Positions 8,637 through 17,970 are shown, counted from the first letter of the stretch. The stretch: 64,000 nucleotides of DNA from Deltaproteobacteria bacterium (GCA_016703535.1 JADJBV010000002.1:2418001-2482000); one strand, 5' to 3'. The notes: generated from the letters alone by a model not told the origin. A program made the numbers and translations.

Positions 8637-9313
8637 CAGATGGTCCCCAACTCCGAGACCAGGTTGATCCGAGTTTTGGTGACGAACTTCAGCTCTTCAC
8701 CGGTCTCGTCCTCGACGATTAAGGTGATCTCCACCACCGTCGGCAAACGCCCTTGGAACTCGGTCTTTTCGGTGTCCCACTCGTCGGTCCAGTCTTGGGC
8801 CCGGGGATCGAAGAAGCGGAGCTTGAAGTCCTTGACGTTCTCCGCCAGCACGTAGGAGCGGCCGCCCTTGTCGGGATCTTGATCGATCCGTGGGTCTTCG
8901 CGGCGCATCAGGTTGTAGACGCTCGAGTCGTCCGGATCTCGGTCGCCGTAATAGCCGATCTCGCACTGGTCCGACTCTTTGGCGTCGGCCCGCAACATGT
9001 CGTGGGCGAAGGCCGTGAAGTGGAGCTCGAAGAACGGCGAACCCGACTTGCCCTGGAAGATCGTGTCCTCCATGCGCTCCTGCCCCTTATGGCGCCGGAC
9101 GCTGGTCAAGAAGGCCATCGAGAGCTCTTTGGACATCCGGTTCATCGCCACCCGGACGTTGTGGTAGCGCCGATCGATGTCGGTGACGGTTTCGTAGGCG
9201 TCGAAGGCCCGGGCCAAGGAGCCCCAGGTCAAGGTGGCCATGATCGCCAAGATGGCGATCGCCAAGGTGACCTCCATCAGGGTCAGGCCGCGGCGGGAGA
9301 GGCGAGGGATCAT
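8636..9313 (-). CDS. gspJ: type II secretion minor pseudopilin GspJ
   Basis: The 225-residue prepilin-like protein has leader MIPRLSRRG, then LTLMEVTLAIAILAIMATL with Glu at mature position 5. The soluble domain includes ELSMAFLTSVRRHKGQERMEDT and paired acidic motifs typical of the GspJ fold. The start overlaps the end of gspI (ATGA) and the stop overlaps the gspK start. GspJ forms the pseudopilus tip complex with GspI and GspK. Confidence 0.9.
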   Translation of the reverse strand: MIPRLSRRGLTLMEVTLAIAILAIMATLTWGSLARAFDAYETVTDIDRRYHNVRVAMNRMSKELSMAFLTSVRRHKGQERMEDTIFQGKSGSPFFELHFTAFAHDMLRADAKESDQCEIGYYGDRDPDDSSVYNLMRREDPRIDQDPDKGGRSYVLAENVKDFKLRFFDPRAQDWTDEWDTEKTEFQGRLPTVVEITLIVEDETGEELKFVTKTRINLVSELGTI

Positions 9314-10059
9314 GGTGTGCCTCCACCGCTCGAAAGTTTGCCTTGTTCCAGGGCGCCGTTGGGCAGGCCATTCGGGAGCAACGCTGGGATCACCGAGTCA
9401 GCGCCACGGCCGCCCGGGGTCAAGGCCTCCAGGGCCGGGTTGGCCGGGGGCCGGAAGGTGAGGCGGCCGCTGGTGGTCACGTACTGGACGAACTTCACCG
9501 ACTCTTCTTCGGCGCCTTTGCCCCACTTGATCTCCAAGGTGATCTCTCGAATGGAGTTGGAGAGGGTCTCACCGACCTGCTTGAACATCCCCTCCATCAT
9601 GCCGCCGCCCAACATCTGGGTGAGATCCGAGCCGCCGACCTGCTGGTTGAGTTGTTCGCTGGGGTTGCTGCCGTTGAGGGCCGACAAGTAGCCCTGCATC
9701 TGCTCGGGCAAACTTTCGGCGTTGACCTCACCCCCGAACAAGCCGCCGATCAGCTGGCCCACGTCCATCTCGACCTTACGGACCGTGGCGGACCACTTGA
9801 CCTTCTCGAAGCCCTCTTCGGAGAAGTCGCCGTCCTCCTCTTGGTCGTTTTCGGAGAAGCCGTCTTTCTCCAGCTTCTGCTCGATGTCGACCATCTTGGA
9901 GCGGGCCAACAAGGTGGCGACGGTGATGCCTCGGGCGTAGTTGGAGGCCTCGAAGGCGTTGGCGCTGACCCCGGCGGCGGCGGTCAAGGCTAGGGCCAAG
10001 ATCGACAAGGAGACCATCACCTCGAGGAGCGTAAAGCCCCGGACCGTCGTGGGTCTCAT
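9310..10059 (-). CDS. gspI: type II secretion minor pseudopilin GspI, enlarged
   Basis: Leader MRPTTVRG precedes FTLLEVMVSLSILALALTAAAG with Glu +5. Characteristic GspI residues follow: ANAFEASNYARGITVATLLARSKM. At 249 residues it is roughly twice the usual GspI length of about 120-130. The extra sequence is an acidic stretch (KDGFSENDQEEDGDFSEEGF) and a Gly/Met/Gln-rich segment (about residues 105-170, with GGSDLTQMLGGGMMEGMF). A Pro/Gly-rich C-terminal tail follows LTFRPP. Order and overlaps (gspH stop, gspJ start) leave no doubt about the gene; the function of the inserts is unknown. Confidence 0.88.
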   Translation of the reverse strand: MRPTTVRGFTLLEVMVSLSILALALTAAAGVSANAFEASNYARGITVATLLARSKMVDIEQKLEKDGFSENDQEEDGDFSEEGFEKVKWSATVRKVEMDVGQLIGGLFGGEVNAESLPEQMQGYLSALNGSNPSEQLNQQVGGSDLTQMLGGGMMEGMFKQVGETLSNSIREITLEIKWGKGAEEESVKFVQYVTTSGRLTFRPPANPALEALTPGGRGADSVIPALLPNGLPNGALEQGKLSSGGGTP

Positions 10060-10757
10060 TCGTCCCCCTCCAGGTCCGGATCGTCGTCGGCTTGATCCTT
10101 GATCTTCCCCTCGTCCAAGGGCTCCGGTTTGCTGGTCACCCGCCCGGTCAGGGGGGCCAACTCCAGGGTCATGAACTCATCGCCGTCGGTCAGCTCGATC
10201 ACCGCTGGTTCGGTCCAACCGCCTCGGAAGAAGTGGAGGTACGCGACGCCGGTGGTGAAGGGCTCTTCTTGGTGGCCGGTCCAGACCTTGGAGAAGCGGA
10301 CGTCACCCTCCAAGGGCCGGGGTGGGCCGAGTTCAGCGTCGGGGACGAAGCGGGCCGACTGGCCACCTTCCAGGGCCAACTCCAGCTCTTCATCCCGATC
10401 TTCGTCGGGCCAACGCTCCTCTTCCTTCTCTTCGGCCTCTTGTTTGGCGCCACCTTTGCCCCGCAGCTTTTCGGCGGCGATGGTGTAGGGGTCTTCGGTG
10501 AACTCGATCCACCAAACCTGTTGATCCAGATCGATGCCGATCCGCTGGATCCGCTTCTCCATGATCGCCCGGTCGTAGTTGAGCTTGATGGCGCCGGTGA
10601 GCTCCAGGGAGCTGGAGCGCAAGGAGGCGTGGGTCAAGGCGTTGACGCTGATCATCGCCACTCCGGTGAGCAGCGCCATGATCGTCAGGCCGATCATGAT
10701 CTCGATGAGCGTCATGCCCCGGTTGCCCGGGCGCCCCTTGTTCCCCATGCCTCGCAT
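10056..10757 (-). CDS. gspH: type II secretion minor pseudopilin GspH, enlarged
   Basis: The 233-residue protein has leader MRGMGNKGRPGNRG, then MTLIEIMIGLTIMALLTGVAM with Glu +5. GspH features include LELTGAIKLNYDRAIMEKR and the strand VWWIEF. A highly charged insert (about residues 95-135: AEEKEEERWPDEDRDEELEL) and an acidic C-terminal tail (ADDDPDLEGDE) make it longer than the usual 150-190 residues. The start lies 2 bp after the gspG stop, and the stop overlaps gspI. Confidence 0.88.
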   Translation of the reverse strand: MRGMGNKGRPGNRGMTLIEIMIGLTIMALLTGVAMISVNALTHASLRSSSLELTGAIKLNYDRAIMEKRIQRIGIDLDQQVWWIEFTEDPYTIAAEKLRGKGGAKQEAEEKEEERWPDEDRDEELELALEGGQSARFVPDAELGPPRPLEGDVRFSKVWTGHQEEPFTTGVAYLHFFRGGWTEPAVIELTDGDEFMTLELAPLTGRVTSKPEPLDEGKIKDQADDDPDLEGDE

Positions 10758-10759
10758 CG

Positions 10760-11182
10760 TTATTGCCAGTTGGTGATATCGTCTTCGGTGTCTTCGGCGC
10801 CGTCCGGACCCTTCGACTTGATGTCGAACTTGTTCGGGTTGTGGGAGCCGGGGCAGACGTAGATGAACTCGTTGTCCCAGGCGTCCTTCGGGATCTTCTC
10901 CATCACCGCCTTTTTGCCTCCCGGTGGCTTCTCCATCGCCACCAGGCCTTCGGCGCTGGTTGGGTACTTGTTGAACTTGATCTTGTAGAGCTCCAACGCG
11001 TCGGCCAGATTCTTGATCTGGACCTTGGTCGCGTCGATCTGGGCGTCGGTGAGGGCGTTGAAGACCGCCACGCCGGCGATGCCCGCGATCAGCCCGAGGA
11101 TGGTCACGACCACCAGGATCTCGATCAGGGTCAAGCCCCGCCGTCCCCTCCGAGGGATCCTTCTACCGCTTCGTTTCATCAT
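10760..11182 (-). CDS. gspG: type II secretion major pseudopilin GspG
   Basis: The 140-residue protein has leader ending RRGRRG, then LTLIEILVVVTILGLIAGIAG with Glu +5. The classic GspG core follows: ADALELYKIKFNKYPTSAEGL and DAWDNEFIYVCPG. The C-terminal region DIKSKGPDGAEDTEDDITNW is the calcium-binding loop typical of GspG. It builds the pseudopilus shaft that pushes substrates through the secretin. Two Met codons open the frame (ATG 11182 and 11179); I keep the first. It sits 25 bp after gspF. Confidence 0.95.
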   Translation of the reverse strand: MMKRSGRRIPRRGRRGLTLIEILVVVTILGLIAGIAGVAVFNALTDAQIDATKVQIKNLADALELYKIKFNKYPTSAEGLVAMEKPPGGKKAVMEKIPKDAWDNEFIYVCPGSHNPNKFDIKSKGPDGAEDTEDDITNWQ

Positions 11183-11207
11183 ATTCGTTCCGCTTCCTTC
11201 GGCTCCT

Positions 11208-12443
11208 TCAGCGTACGTGCTGAGAAAGTTGGAGAATGGGCATCAAGATCGAGAAGACGATGAAGGCCACCGCGCCGCCCATCCCCACGATCATGATCGG
11301 CTCGATCAAGGTGGTCAGGCGTTCGACCTTCTGATCGACCTGAAAGTCGTAATTGTCGGCCACGTGCTCCAGCATCTCTTCGAGCTGGCCGCTCTTTTCG
11401 CCGGTGGCCACCATGTGGACCACGATCGGCGGGAACTCCTTGGACTTCCGCAGCGGCGTGGAGATCGACTCACCTTCCCGGATCGCCTCCCGGGCTTCGG
11501 TCACCACCTCGGCGAGGCGCAGGTTGTTGAGCACGTCTTTGGTGATGTCCAAGGCGGTCAAGACCGGCACGCCGGAGCGCAACAAGGTGGCCAAGGTCCG
11601 GGAGAAGCGGGCGATGGCCACCAGGCGCACCACCGGGCCGAGCACGGGTACGCGGAGGGTGAAGCGATCCCATTTGGGGCGGCCCTTCTTCGATTTCTTC
11701 CAGCGGAAAAAGTAGAAGATCGACCCGGCGACCAGCGGCACCAACAACCACCAGTAGTTGCGGATGACGTCGGCCACGAAGATCAACAGGCGCGTCTGGG
11801 GGGGCAGATCGGCCTTCACCTGCTGGAAGATCTTGGTGATGCGGGGGATGACCACCACAAACAGCACCACCATGATCACCGAACCCACGCCCAACATGAT
11901 CAGCGGGTAGAGCAGGGCGCCCATGATCTTGGACTTGAGCTTGGCCTGGGCCTCGGTGAAGTCGGCCAAGCGGACCAACACCTTGTCAAGGGCGCCCGAG
12001 GCTTCACCGGCCCGCACCATGCTGATGTAGAGCTCGTCGAAGGTGGCCGGGTGTTCGGCCATGGCGTCGGCCAGGGAGGAACCTTCGTTCACGCCGGTCT
12101 TGATGGCGCCGAAGATCCGCTTGAACTTTTCGTTGTCCAGCTGCTCCACGATCGCGGTCAAGGCGTCGATCAAGGTGATGCCCGAGCGGAGCAACGTGGC
12201 CAGCTGGCGGGTCACCAGGGCCACGTCGGCGACGGTGACCCGTTCGAAGTACTTCTTGAGATCGATCTCGGTGGAGCCCGAGAGCTGCAGGCCCCCGATC
12301 TTGGACGCTTCTTCTCGGTGTTCGACGATCCGGATGCCCTGCTTTTTGAGGGTGGTCCGCAGGCCCTTGGGCGACTCAGCGTCCTGGAGACCTTTGACCT
12401 CTCGGCCGTCGTCGGCCAAGCCCTTGTAAGCGTAGACGGGCAT
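11208..12443 (-). CDS. gspF: type II secretion inner-membrane platform protein GspF
   Basis: The 411-residue polytopic protein starts MPVYAYKGLADDGREVKG, as GspF proteins do. It carries two T2SSF repeats: VTRQLATLLRSGITLIDAL (about residue 80) and IARFSRTLATLLRSGVPVL (about residue 285), with three transmembrane segments near residues 180-205, 230-245 and 380-400. GspF couples GspE ATP hydrolysis to pseudopilin addition. It lies 1 bp after the gspE stop. Confidence 0.95.
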   Translation of the reverse strand: MPVYAYKGLADDGREVKGLQDAESPKGLRTTLKKQGIRIVEHREEASKIGGLQLSGSTEIDLKKYFERVTVADVALVTRQLATLLRSGITLIDALTAIVEQLDNEKFKRIFGAIKTGVNEGSSLADAMAEHPATFDELYISMVRAGEASGALDKVLVRLADFTEAQAKLKSKIMGALLYPLIMLGVGSVIMVVLFVVVIPRITKIFQQVKADLPPQTRLLIFVADVIRNYWWLLVPLVAGSIFYFFRWKKSKKGRPKWDRFTLRVPVLGPVVRLVAIARFSRTLATLLRSGVPVLTALDITKDVLNNLRLAEVVTEAREAIREGESISTPLRKSKEFPPIVVHMVATGEKSGQLEEMLEHVADNYDFQVDQKVERLTTLIEPIMIVGMGGAVAFIVFSILMPILQLSQHVR

Positions 12444-12444
12444 T

Positions 12445-14214
12445 TCAGATCACCTCGTCCTCGTCGGCCGCTACCCGGAGCACCTCCTCCATGGTGGTCT
12501 GGCCCGCCATCACTCGGCGGACGCCGTCCATCAGCAGTGACTTCATGCCATGGGCGGTGGCGGTCTTCCGGATGGTGCCGGCGTCGACGTTCTTCAGGAT
12601 CAAGGCCCGCACGTCGTCGTCGATGAGGAGCAGCTCGTAGATGCCGCTACGGCCTCGGTAGCCGGTCTCCAGGCACTTGCTGCAGCCGACCTCTCGGTAA
12701 AACGTCAACCCAGGTTGCGGATCGAGGCGCAGCTGGATCATCTCTTCGGCGGTGGGTTCGTAGGGCGTCTTACACTCCGGGCAGAGGTTCCGGACCAGGC
12801 GTTGGGCCAACACGCCGACCAAGGTCGACGACACCAAAAACGGCTCGACGCCCATGTCGACCAGACGGGTCACCGCACCCGGGGCGTCGTTGGTGTGGAC
12901 CGTGGACAACACCAAGTGACCGGTCAAGGAGGCTTGAATGGCGATCTCGGCGGTCTCTCGGTCACGGATCTCGCCGACCATGATCACGTCGGGATCCTGC
13001 CGCAAGAAGGCCCGCAGGCCGTTGGCGAAGGTCAGATCGATCTTCGACTGGACCTGCATTTGGCCCACGCCCGCCAGCTGGTATTCGACCGGGTCTTCGA
13101 CGGTCAGGATGTTGATGTCCGGTGAGTTGATCCGGGACAAGGCCGCGTAGAGGGTGGTGGTCTTACCGGAGCCGGTGGGCCCGGAGACCAAGATGATCCC
13201 GTGGGGGCGGTTGATCAGGTGGTTGAAGTTGTCGAGGTTTTCGTTGGAGAAGCCCAGGTCCTCCAGCCGCAGGATCACGTTCGAGCGATCCAAGATACGC
13301 ATCACGATCCGCTCACCGTGGGCGGTGGGGATGGTGCTGACCCGGACGTCGATGTCTTTGCCGGCGATCTTTCGGCGGATGCGACCGTCTTGAGGCAGCC
13401 GCTTTTCGGCGATGTTCAGCCCCGCCATGATCTTGACGCGGGCCACGATCGACGACTGGGCGTGTTTGGGGGCTTCGACCTTCTTGTAGAGCAAGCCGTC
13501 GATGCGGTTGCGGACGCTGACGTGCCGCTCATAGCTTTCGATGTGGATATCGGAGGCCCGGCTTTTGACCGCGTCCCGAAGGAGAGCGTTGACGAAGCGG
13601 ATGATCGGCGCGTCGTCGCCGCCGTGTTCGTCGATGAGATCGATCGCGTCGAGGTCCTCTTCCGAGTCCTCGTCTTCTTGTTGGAGGCGCTGCACCGCCT
13701 CGTGGGCCAAGCCGGTGGCCCGGTCGTAGACCCGGTTGATCGCGTCGGTGATCACCGGCTCCAGCACCAGCACCGGGGAGATCCGGGAGTTGAGGAGCAG
13801 GCCCAGGTCGTCCAAGGCCGCGGTATTCAGTGGATCGAGCATCGCCGCCAAGACCGTGTCGCCGACCTTGGAGATCGGCAGCACGTTGTGCAGTTTGGCG
13901 AAGCTGATCGGCACCCCCTGCACCAGCTCGTCGGGGATCCGGTCGATGTCGACCTTGTCCAAAAAAGGCATCTCCAGCTGCAGGCTGAGGGCCTTTTGGA
14001 CCTGCTCTTCGTTGAGCCGACCCAACGCGATCAAGATTTGGCCGAGGCGACCTTTGCTGGCGTCTTCCCGTTGGGCGTCCAGGGCGTTGCCGACGTCTTC
14101 GGGCTCCACCAGACCCATGGCGATGACGATCTCGCCAAAAGGACGGCCGGCCAGACCCAGGGGCTGACCCCTCGGCGGCAACGGGGGCGGGAGCATGTCA
14201 GTCCCCAAGCTCAT
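12445..14214 (-). CDS. gspE: type II secretion ATPase GspE
   Basis: The 589-residue cytoplasmic hexameric ATPase has N-terminal MshEN-like domains (LGQILIALGRLNEEQVQKAL), then a catalytic domain with Walker A GPTGSGKTTT, an Asp box ILTVEDPVEY, Walker B VIMVGEIRDRETAEIA and a His box GHLVLSTVHTNDAPGA. The tetra-Cys zinc element is present (CPEC, then CSKC about 30 residues later). An acidic stretch EDEDSEEDLDAID links the two halves. The start ATG overlaps the gspD stop (TGATG). Confidence 0.95.
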   Translation of the reverse strand: MSLGTDMLPPPLPPRGQPLGLAGRPFGEIVIAMGLVEPEDVGNALDAQREDASKGRLGQILIALGRLNEEQVQKALSLQLEMPFLDKVDIDRIPDELVQGVPISFAKLHNVLPISKVGDTVLAAMLDPLNTAALDDLGLLLNSRISPVLVLEPVITDAINRVYDRATGLAHEAVQRLQQEDEDSEEDLDAIDLIDEHGGDDAPIIRFVNALLRDAVKSRASDIHIESYERHVSVRNRIDGLLYKKVEAPKHAQSSIVARVKIMAGLNIAEKRLPQDGRIRRKIAGKDIDVRVSTIPTAHGERIVMRILDRSNVILRLEDLGFSNENLDNFNHLINRPHGIILVSGPTGSGKTTTLYAALSRINSPDINILTVEDPVEYQLAGVGQMQVQSKIDLTFANGLRAFLRQDPDVIMVGEIRDRETAEIAIQASLTGHLVLSTVHTNDAPGAVTRLVDMGVEPFLVSSTLVGVLAQRLVRNLCPECKTPYEPTAEEMIQLRLDPQPGLTFYREVGCSKCLETGYRGRSGIYELLLIDDDVRALILKNVDAGTIRKTATAHGMKSLLMDGVRRVMAGQTTMEEVLRVAADEDEVI

Positions 14215-16943
14215 CAGGGCTCCACCGGAGGCGTCTCCGGGATCACCTGGTCGGGGACCGCGGGGGTGTCGAGAGGTGGGGGTGGAGGTTCGCTGATCCC
14301 TTGGCTCGGCACCGGGCCGATCACCTTGTTCTCCGGCTTACCGTCACGGATGATCACTTCGTCTTCGCCGCCCGGACCCTCGTTTTCGGCCCGGTTCAGC
14401 TCTTTCCTCATGCTCTGACGGTAGGTCGCCAAGGGGCCCATCTTCCGCTTCCAGTCGATGGCGGGCTCGTAGTCGCCCGAGCCGCCGAAGTAGCGGTTGG
14501 CGAACTCTTTCCGCTCCTCCATCTTGCGCTCGAAGATGGTTCGGAAGTCGGCCGGGCCTCGGATGATGTAGGGCGTGAGCACCAAGAGCAGGTTGACCTT
14601 CTCCACCGCCTTGGCTTGTCGCTTGAACAACCAACCCAGGAGCGGCAGGTCGCCGAGGAGCGGCATCTTGGATTCGGAGATGGTCTCCCGGTCCCGGACC
14701 AACCCGCCGATCACCACGCTGTCTTGGCTGCGGACCACCACGGTGGTCTTGGCGGCGCGTTTGCTGGTGATCACCTGGCCGGTGACCTGATCGGTGCCGG
14801 CCACGTCGGACAACTCTTGGTCGATCTCCAACTTCACGTAGTCTTCGTCGTTGATCTGGGGCTTCAACTTGAGGGTGAGGCCGATGTCTTCCCGGTTGAA
14901 GTTGACCGCACCCAAACCGAGGCCGGCCAGGTTGCCCAGGCCGCCGGCTTGACCGCCGGCCGCGCCGCCCGCCAAGCCCGCCAGGCCACCCAAGCCGCCC
15001 AAGGTCAGGCCCGAGGGGAAGGGACGCTTTTCGTTGACCTGGATCTCGGCGTCTTCGTTGTCCATGGTCAACAGGTGGGGCGTCGACACGATGTTGACGT
15101 CGTTGGTGCTCTGCAGCGCTTGGAGCACCACGCCCACCGAAGGGATGGTGATGCCGCCGGGGAGCTCTTCGATGCCCTGGAGGTCGGGGCCCCGGAAGGC
15201 GCCGGCCAAGCCGAGCAAGCTGGCCAAGCTCAGGGGGCTGGTGGTGCCGATCAACGACGAGAGCTCCCGGGTGGGGGTGTTGGCGAAGATGATCGGCGTC
15301 TGTTGACCGTCGATCTCCCAAGGCACGCCGCCGTGCCAACCCACGCCGACCTGGCGATCGTTCTTGACCGCCACTTCCATGATCACCGCCTCGACGAAGA
15401 CCTGGTAACGCGGCACGTCCAACTTTTCGATCACTCGCCTCATCGAGGTGAGATCCGCTTTGCTGGCGGTGATCACCAGGCTGTTGGTCGACTTGTCGGC
15501 GGTGACCTTCACCTCACCCTCGAAGAGAGACGCCGACGCACCGCCCGCAGCCGCGGCAGCGCCGGCGGCGCCCGGGGCTTTGGCCGCCGGTTTAGGGGCC
15601 TTGGGGGTGGTCGGCTTGCCTTGAGCCAAGGAGGCCAAGGTCGAGGACAACTCCTCGGCGTTGGCGTGTTTCAGGCGCAACACGTGGATCTGGCCGTCGC
15701 CGTTCATCTCCGGCACGTCCAGCTCCCGCATCAGGGCCATGATCTGCTTGAAGGCCCGATCCGAAGCGATGATGATCAACTTGTTGGTGCGTTCGTCGGC
15801 CAGGATCTTACTGACCGCAACCACCCCTTCTTCTTCGCCACCCTCGGCACCTGGTTGGGTCGGGGGAGCGGTCACCGACTCACCCGCCGGGACGGCCTGA
15901 GGCGCCATCTTGATCCGGGAGTTGGGCTTGCCGCCCGGCGCGGCCGCGGCCTTTTGCGGCTCGAATACCTGGGTCAACTTCTCGGCGATCTCTTGAGCGC
16001 CGGCGAATTCCACCGGCACCACGTGCACCTGCTCCAGAGCGCCCGGCTGATCGATCTCCTCGAAGATCCGCTTCAGCCGCTCGATGGAGGTGCCGAAGTC
16101 GGTCGCGATGATGATCCCGGTGGCGGGGTAGGGGTGGATCTGGCCTTTGTTGCTCTTGAAGATGTTGAGGTAGTTGACCAGCGCGTTGACGTCGCCCGAG
16201 TGCTGGGGCTTCCAGATCACGGTCACCATTCGGTCGTCGACCGGCGCTTCGTTGCCCGGGGAGAACATCGGGACCGGCGCCCGCACGCCATCGGCGGCTT
16301 GGATGATCTTGTAGTAGCGGCCCACCTGGATCAGCGAAAACTCGTTGGCTTCCAGGGCCGACAAGAAAGCTCGCCAGGCCTCGTCGACGGTGATCGGGCT
16401 GGGAGAGAGGATCTCGAACTTCTGGGTCCGGACCTTGTTGGTCAGGATGAAGTTTTTGCAAGTTACCTTGCTGATGGCGCCGACCAACTCCAGGATGTCG
16501 CCCTTGAAGTCGAAGACCACCCGGTCGCTGCCCTTCAGGGGCTTGCAGTTTTTGCTCCCGGCGGTCTTGAGGTTGGCGAAGCTCTCCTCGTCGCCGCCTT
16601 CCTTCTTGCCGCCGCTGTTGGCGCCGATGTTGGGGATCGGGGGCGGGGCCGGCGGCGGCGGTGAACCCAAGGTGTTCGGCTTCGGCGGGAGCCGGGTCGG
16701 TCCCTTGCCGTCCTTCAAGGGTTGAGCCTTGAGGGTCGGGATGGTGCCCGGCACTGGGATGTTCCGCCCGTTGATGAAGGGCGGGTTCTTCTTGAGCGGC
16801 GGCTTCTTCTCCGCCCCCTCATCGGGCTTTTCGGTTTCTTCTCCTTCATCTTGCGCAAACGCGGAGGGCGCAAGGAGGAGAAGGCCGCTCAGCAGCAGCC
16901 AGGACGGGCGGAGTTTGGAACAGGAGTGGGTCATCGCAGTCAT
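14214..16943 (-). CDS. gspD: type II secretion outer-membrane secretin GspD
   Basis: The 909-residue protein has a signal peptide ending SAFA before QDEGEE, then a long Lys/Pro-rich low-complexity segment (about residues 32-115) not found in most GspD proteins. The N0 domain (VVFDFKGDILELVGAISKV) and N1-N3 domains follow, with an Ala/Lys/Pro-rich insert in N3 (APKPAAKAPGAAG). The secretin C-domain starts near VPRYQVFVEAVIMEVAVKN and ends with VEKVNLLLVLTPYII. Within it is a Gly/Leu/Ala-rich loop (GGLGGLAGLAGGAAGG). The Pro-rich C-terminus may be the S-domain or pilotin-contact tail. ATG 16943 overlaps the gspC stop. Confidence 0.95.
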   Translation of the reverse strand: MTAMTHSCSKLRPSWLLLSGLLLLAPSAFAQDEGEETEKPDEGAEKKPPLKKNPPFINGRNIPVPGTIPTLKAQPLKDGKGPTRLPPKPNTLGSPPPPAPPPIPNIGANSGGKKEGGDEESFANLKTAGSKNCKPLKGSDRVVFDFKGDILELVGAISKVTCKNFILTNKVRTQKFEILSPSPITVDEAWRAFLSALEANEFSLIQVGRYYKIIQAADGVRAPVPMFSPGNEAPVDDRMVTVIWKPQHSGDVNALVNYLNIFKSNKGQIHPYPATGIIIATDFGTSIERLKRIFEEIDQPGALEQVHVVPVEFAGAQEIAEKLTQVFEPQKAAAAPGGKPNSRIKMAPQAVPAGESVTAPPTQPGAEGGEEEGVVAVSKILADERTNKLIIIASDRAFKQIMALMRELDVPEMNGDGQIHVLRLKHANAEELSSTLASLAQGKPTTPKAPKPAAKAPGAAGAAAAAGGASASLFEGEVKVTADKSTNSLVITASKADLTSMRRVIEKLDVPRYQVFVEAVIMEVAVKNDRQVGVGWHGGVPWEIDGQQTPIIFANTPTRELSSLIGTTSPLSLASLLGLAGAFRGPDLQGIEELPGGITIPSVGVVLQALQSTNDVNIVSTPHLLTMDNEDAEIQVNEKRPFPSGLTLGGLGGLAGLAGGAAGGQAGGLGNLAGLGLGAVNFNREDIGLTLKLKPQINDEDYVKLEIDQELSDVAGTDQVTGQVITSKRAAKTTVVVRSQDSVVIGGLVRDRETISESKMPLLGDLPLLGWLFKRQAKAVEKVNLLLVLTPYIIRGPADFRTIFERKMEERKEFANRYFGGSGDYEPAIDWKRKMGPLATYRQSMRKELNRAENEGPGGEDEVIIRDGKPENKVIGPVPSQGISEPPPPPLDTPAVPDQVIPETPPVEP

Positions 16944-17875
16944 CGGATGCTGTAGCTGAGGGTCTGGTTTTTGCCGCGGCGGATCAGGTCCACGGTGATC
17001 GATTGGGCGTCCTTGAGCTTCGAGTAGATCTCCAGCGCCTTGTCGGGGCTGTTGATCTCGAAGCCGTTGATCTTCTGGACGATGTCGCCGTTCTGAATGC
17101 CGATCTTGGAGTAGAGGCTGTTGGGGCGAATGGAGAACAACTTGAAGCCGTTGGCCTTGCCGTTCTGGAAGCTGGGCACGATGCGGGCGGCGGTGGCCAA
17201 TTGGTTCAGGTTCGAGAGGGCCGAGTCGATGTCGCTCCGCGGGATCTCGTATTCGCTCTCCGAGACCTTCTTGATGTCTTTGCCAAGGTCCGAGCCGGGC
17301 GACTCTTCGCCCGCGGGTTCGGGGGGCGGTGGGGCCGAGGCGACCGCCTTGCCCTTCTCTTCCAGGGTGAAGGCCTCGCAGCGGCCGTTGCGCTTGACGT
17401 AGACGTTGCGGGCCTCGATCAACACGACCTCGGCCTGGTCCAGGACCTTTTCACCCATCCGATAGCCCAACGACTCTTGGGCGGTGGTGTCGGTGAACAT
17501 GGCGATCGAGGCCTCTGGGTCTCGAGAGACGATGGTCGCCACCAAGGTCACGCCTAGCCCGGAAGCATCGCAGTGAGTCGGGTCGAATTGACCGTCGTCC
17601 TCCGGGGTCTCGGGGGTCTCGGGCTCGGGGATCAGGTCCTCCCGCATCGCCTCGAAGAGGTTTCGATCCAAGAAGGCGGTGATCGGTGTGGTCTTGGCCG
17701 CCTCATCGGGGCGTTTGTTGCGGCTGTCGGGGGTGCCCGCCGACAGGCGTTCGGGGGTGGGGGCCAACTGAGCCCCGACCATGGTGGTGGCGGTTCGAGC
17801 CAGGAGGAAGGCGGCCACGAAGAGCACGCCCAGCACGAAGCTCCAGAAGTAGCTCTTGAAGTAGGTATCCAGCAC
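16940..17875 (-). CDS. gspC: type II secretion inner-membrane protein GspC
   Basis: The roughly 311-residue bitopic protein has a transmembrane helix FWSFVLGVLFVAAFLLART, a linker, the homology region (LGVTLVATIVSRDPEASIA to EVVLIEARNVYV) that contacts GspD, and a C-terminal PDZ domain (FSIRPNSLYSKIGIQNGDIV). I choose GTG 17875, which has GGAG five bases upstream, over the earlier TTG 17893. It is the first gene of the operon and sits opposite the SRAP gene. Confidence 0.92.
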   Translation of the reverse strand: MLDTYFKSYFWSFVLGVLFVAAFLLARTATTMVGAQLAPTPERLSAGTPDSRNKRPDEAAKTTPITAFLDRNLFEAMREDLIPEPETPETPEDDGQFDPTHCDASGLGVTLVATIVSRDPEASIAMFTDTTAQESLGYRMGEKVLDQAEVVLIEARNVYVKRNGRCEAFTLEEKGKAVASAPPPPEPAGEESPGSDLGKDIKKVSESEYEIPRSDIDSALSNLNQLATAARIVPSFQNGKANGFKLFSIRPNSLYSKIGIQNGDIVQKINGFEINSPDKALEIYSKLKDAQSITVDLIRRGKNQTLSYSIR

Positions 17876-17970
17876 GGCGGCTCCAGGGAGCAACGAGTGC
17901 TAAGCACCCGCCATGCCACCCCGGGATCGGGTCAATCGCCCCCGACCAACGGGGAATGTCCCTTAACCCG

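Noticed and set aside
6141..8855. A 904-codon plus-strand open frame opposite gspJ-gspK-gspL
   Set aside because: Antisense artefact of high GC; the minus-strand genes carry clear T2SS domains.
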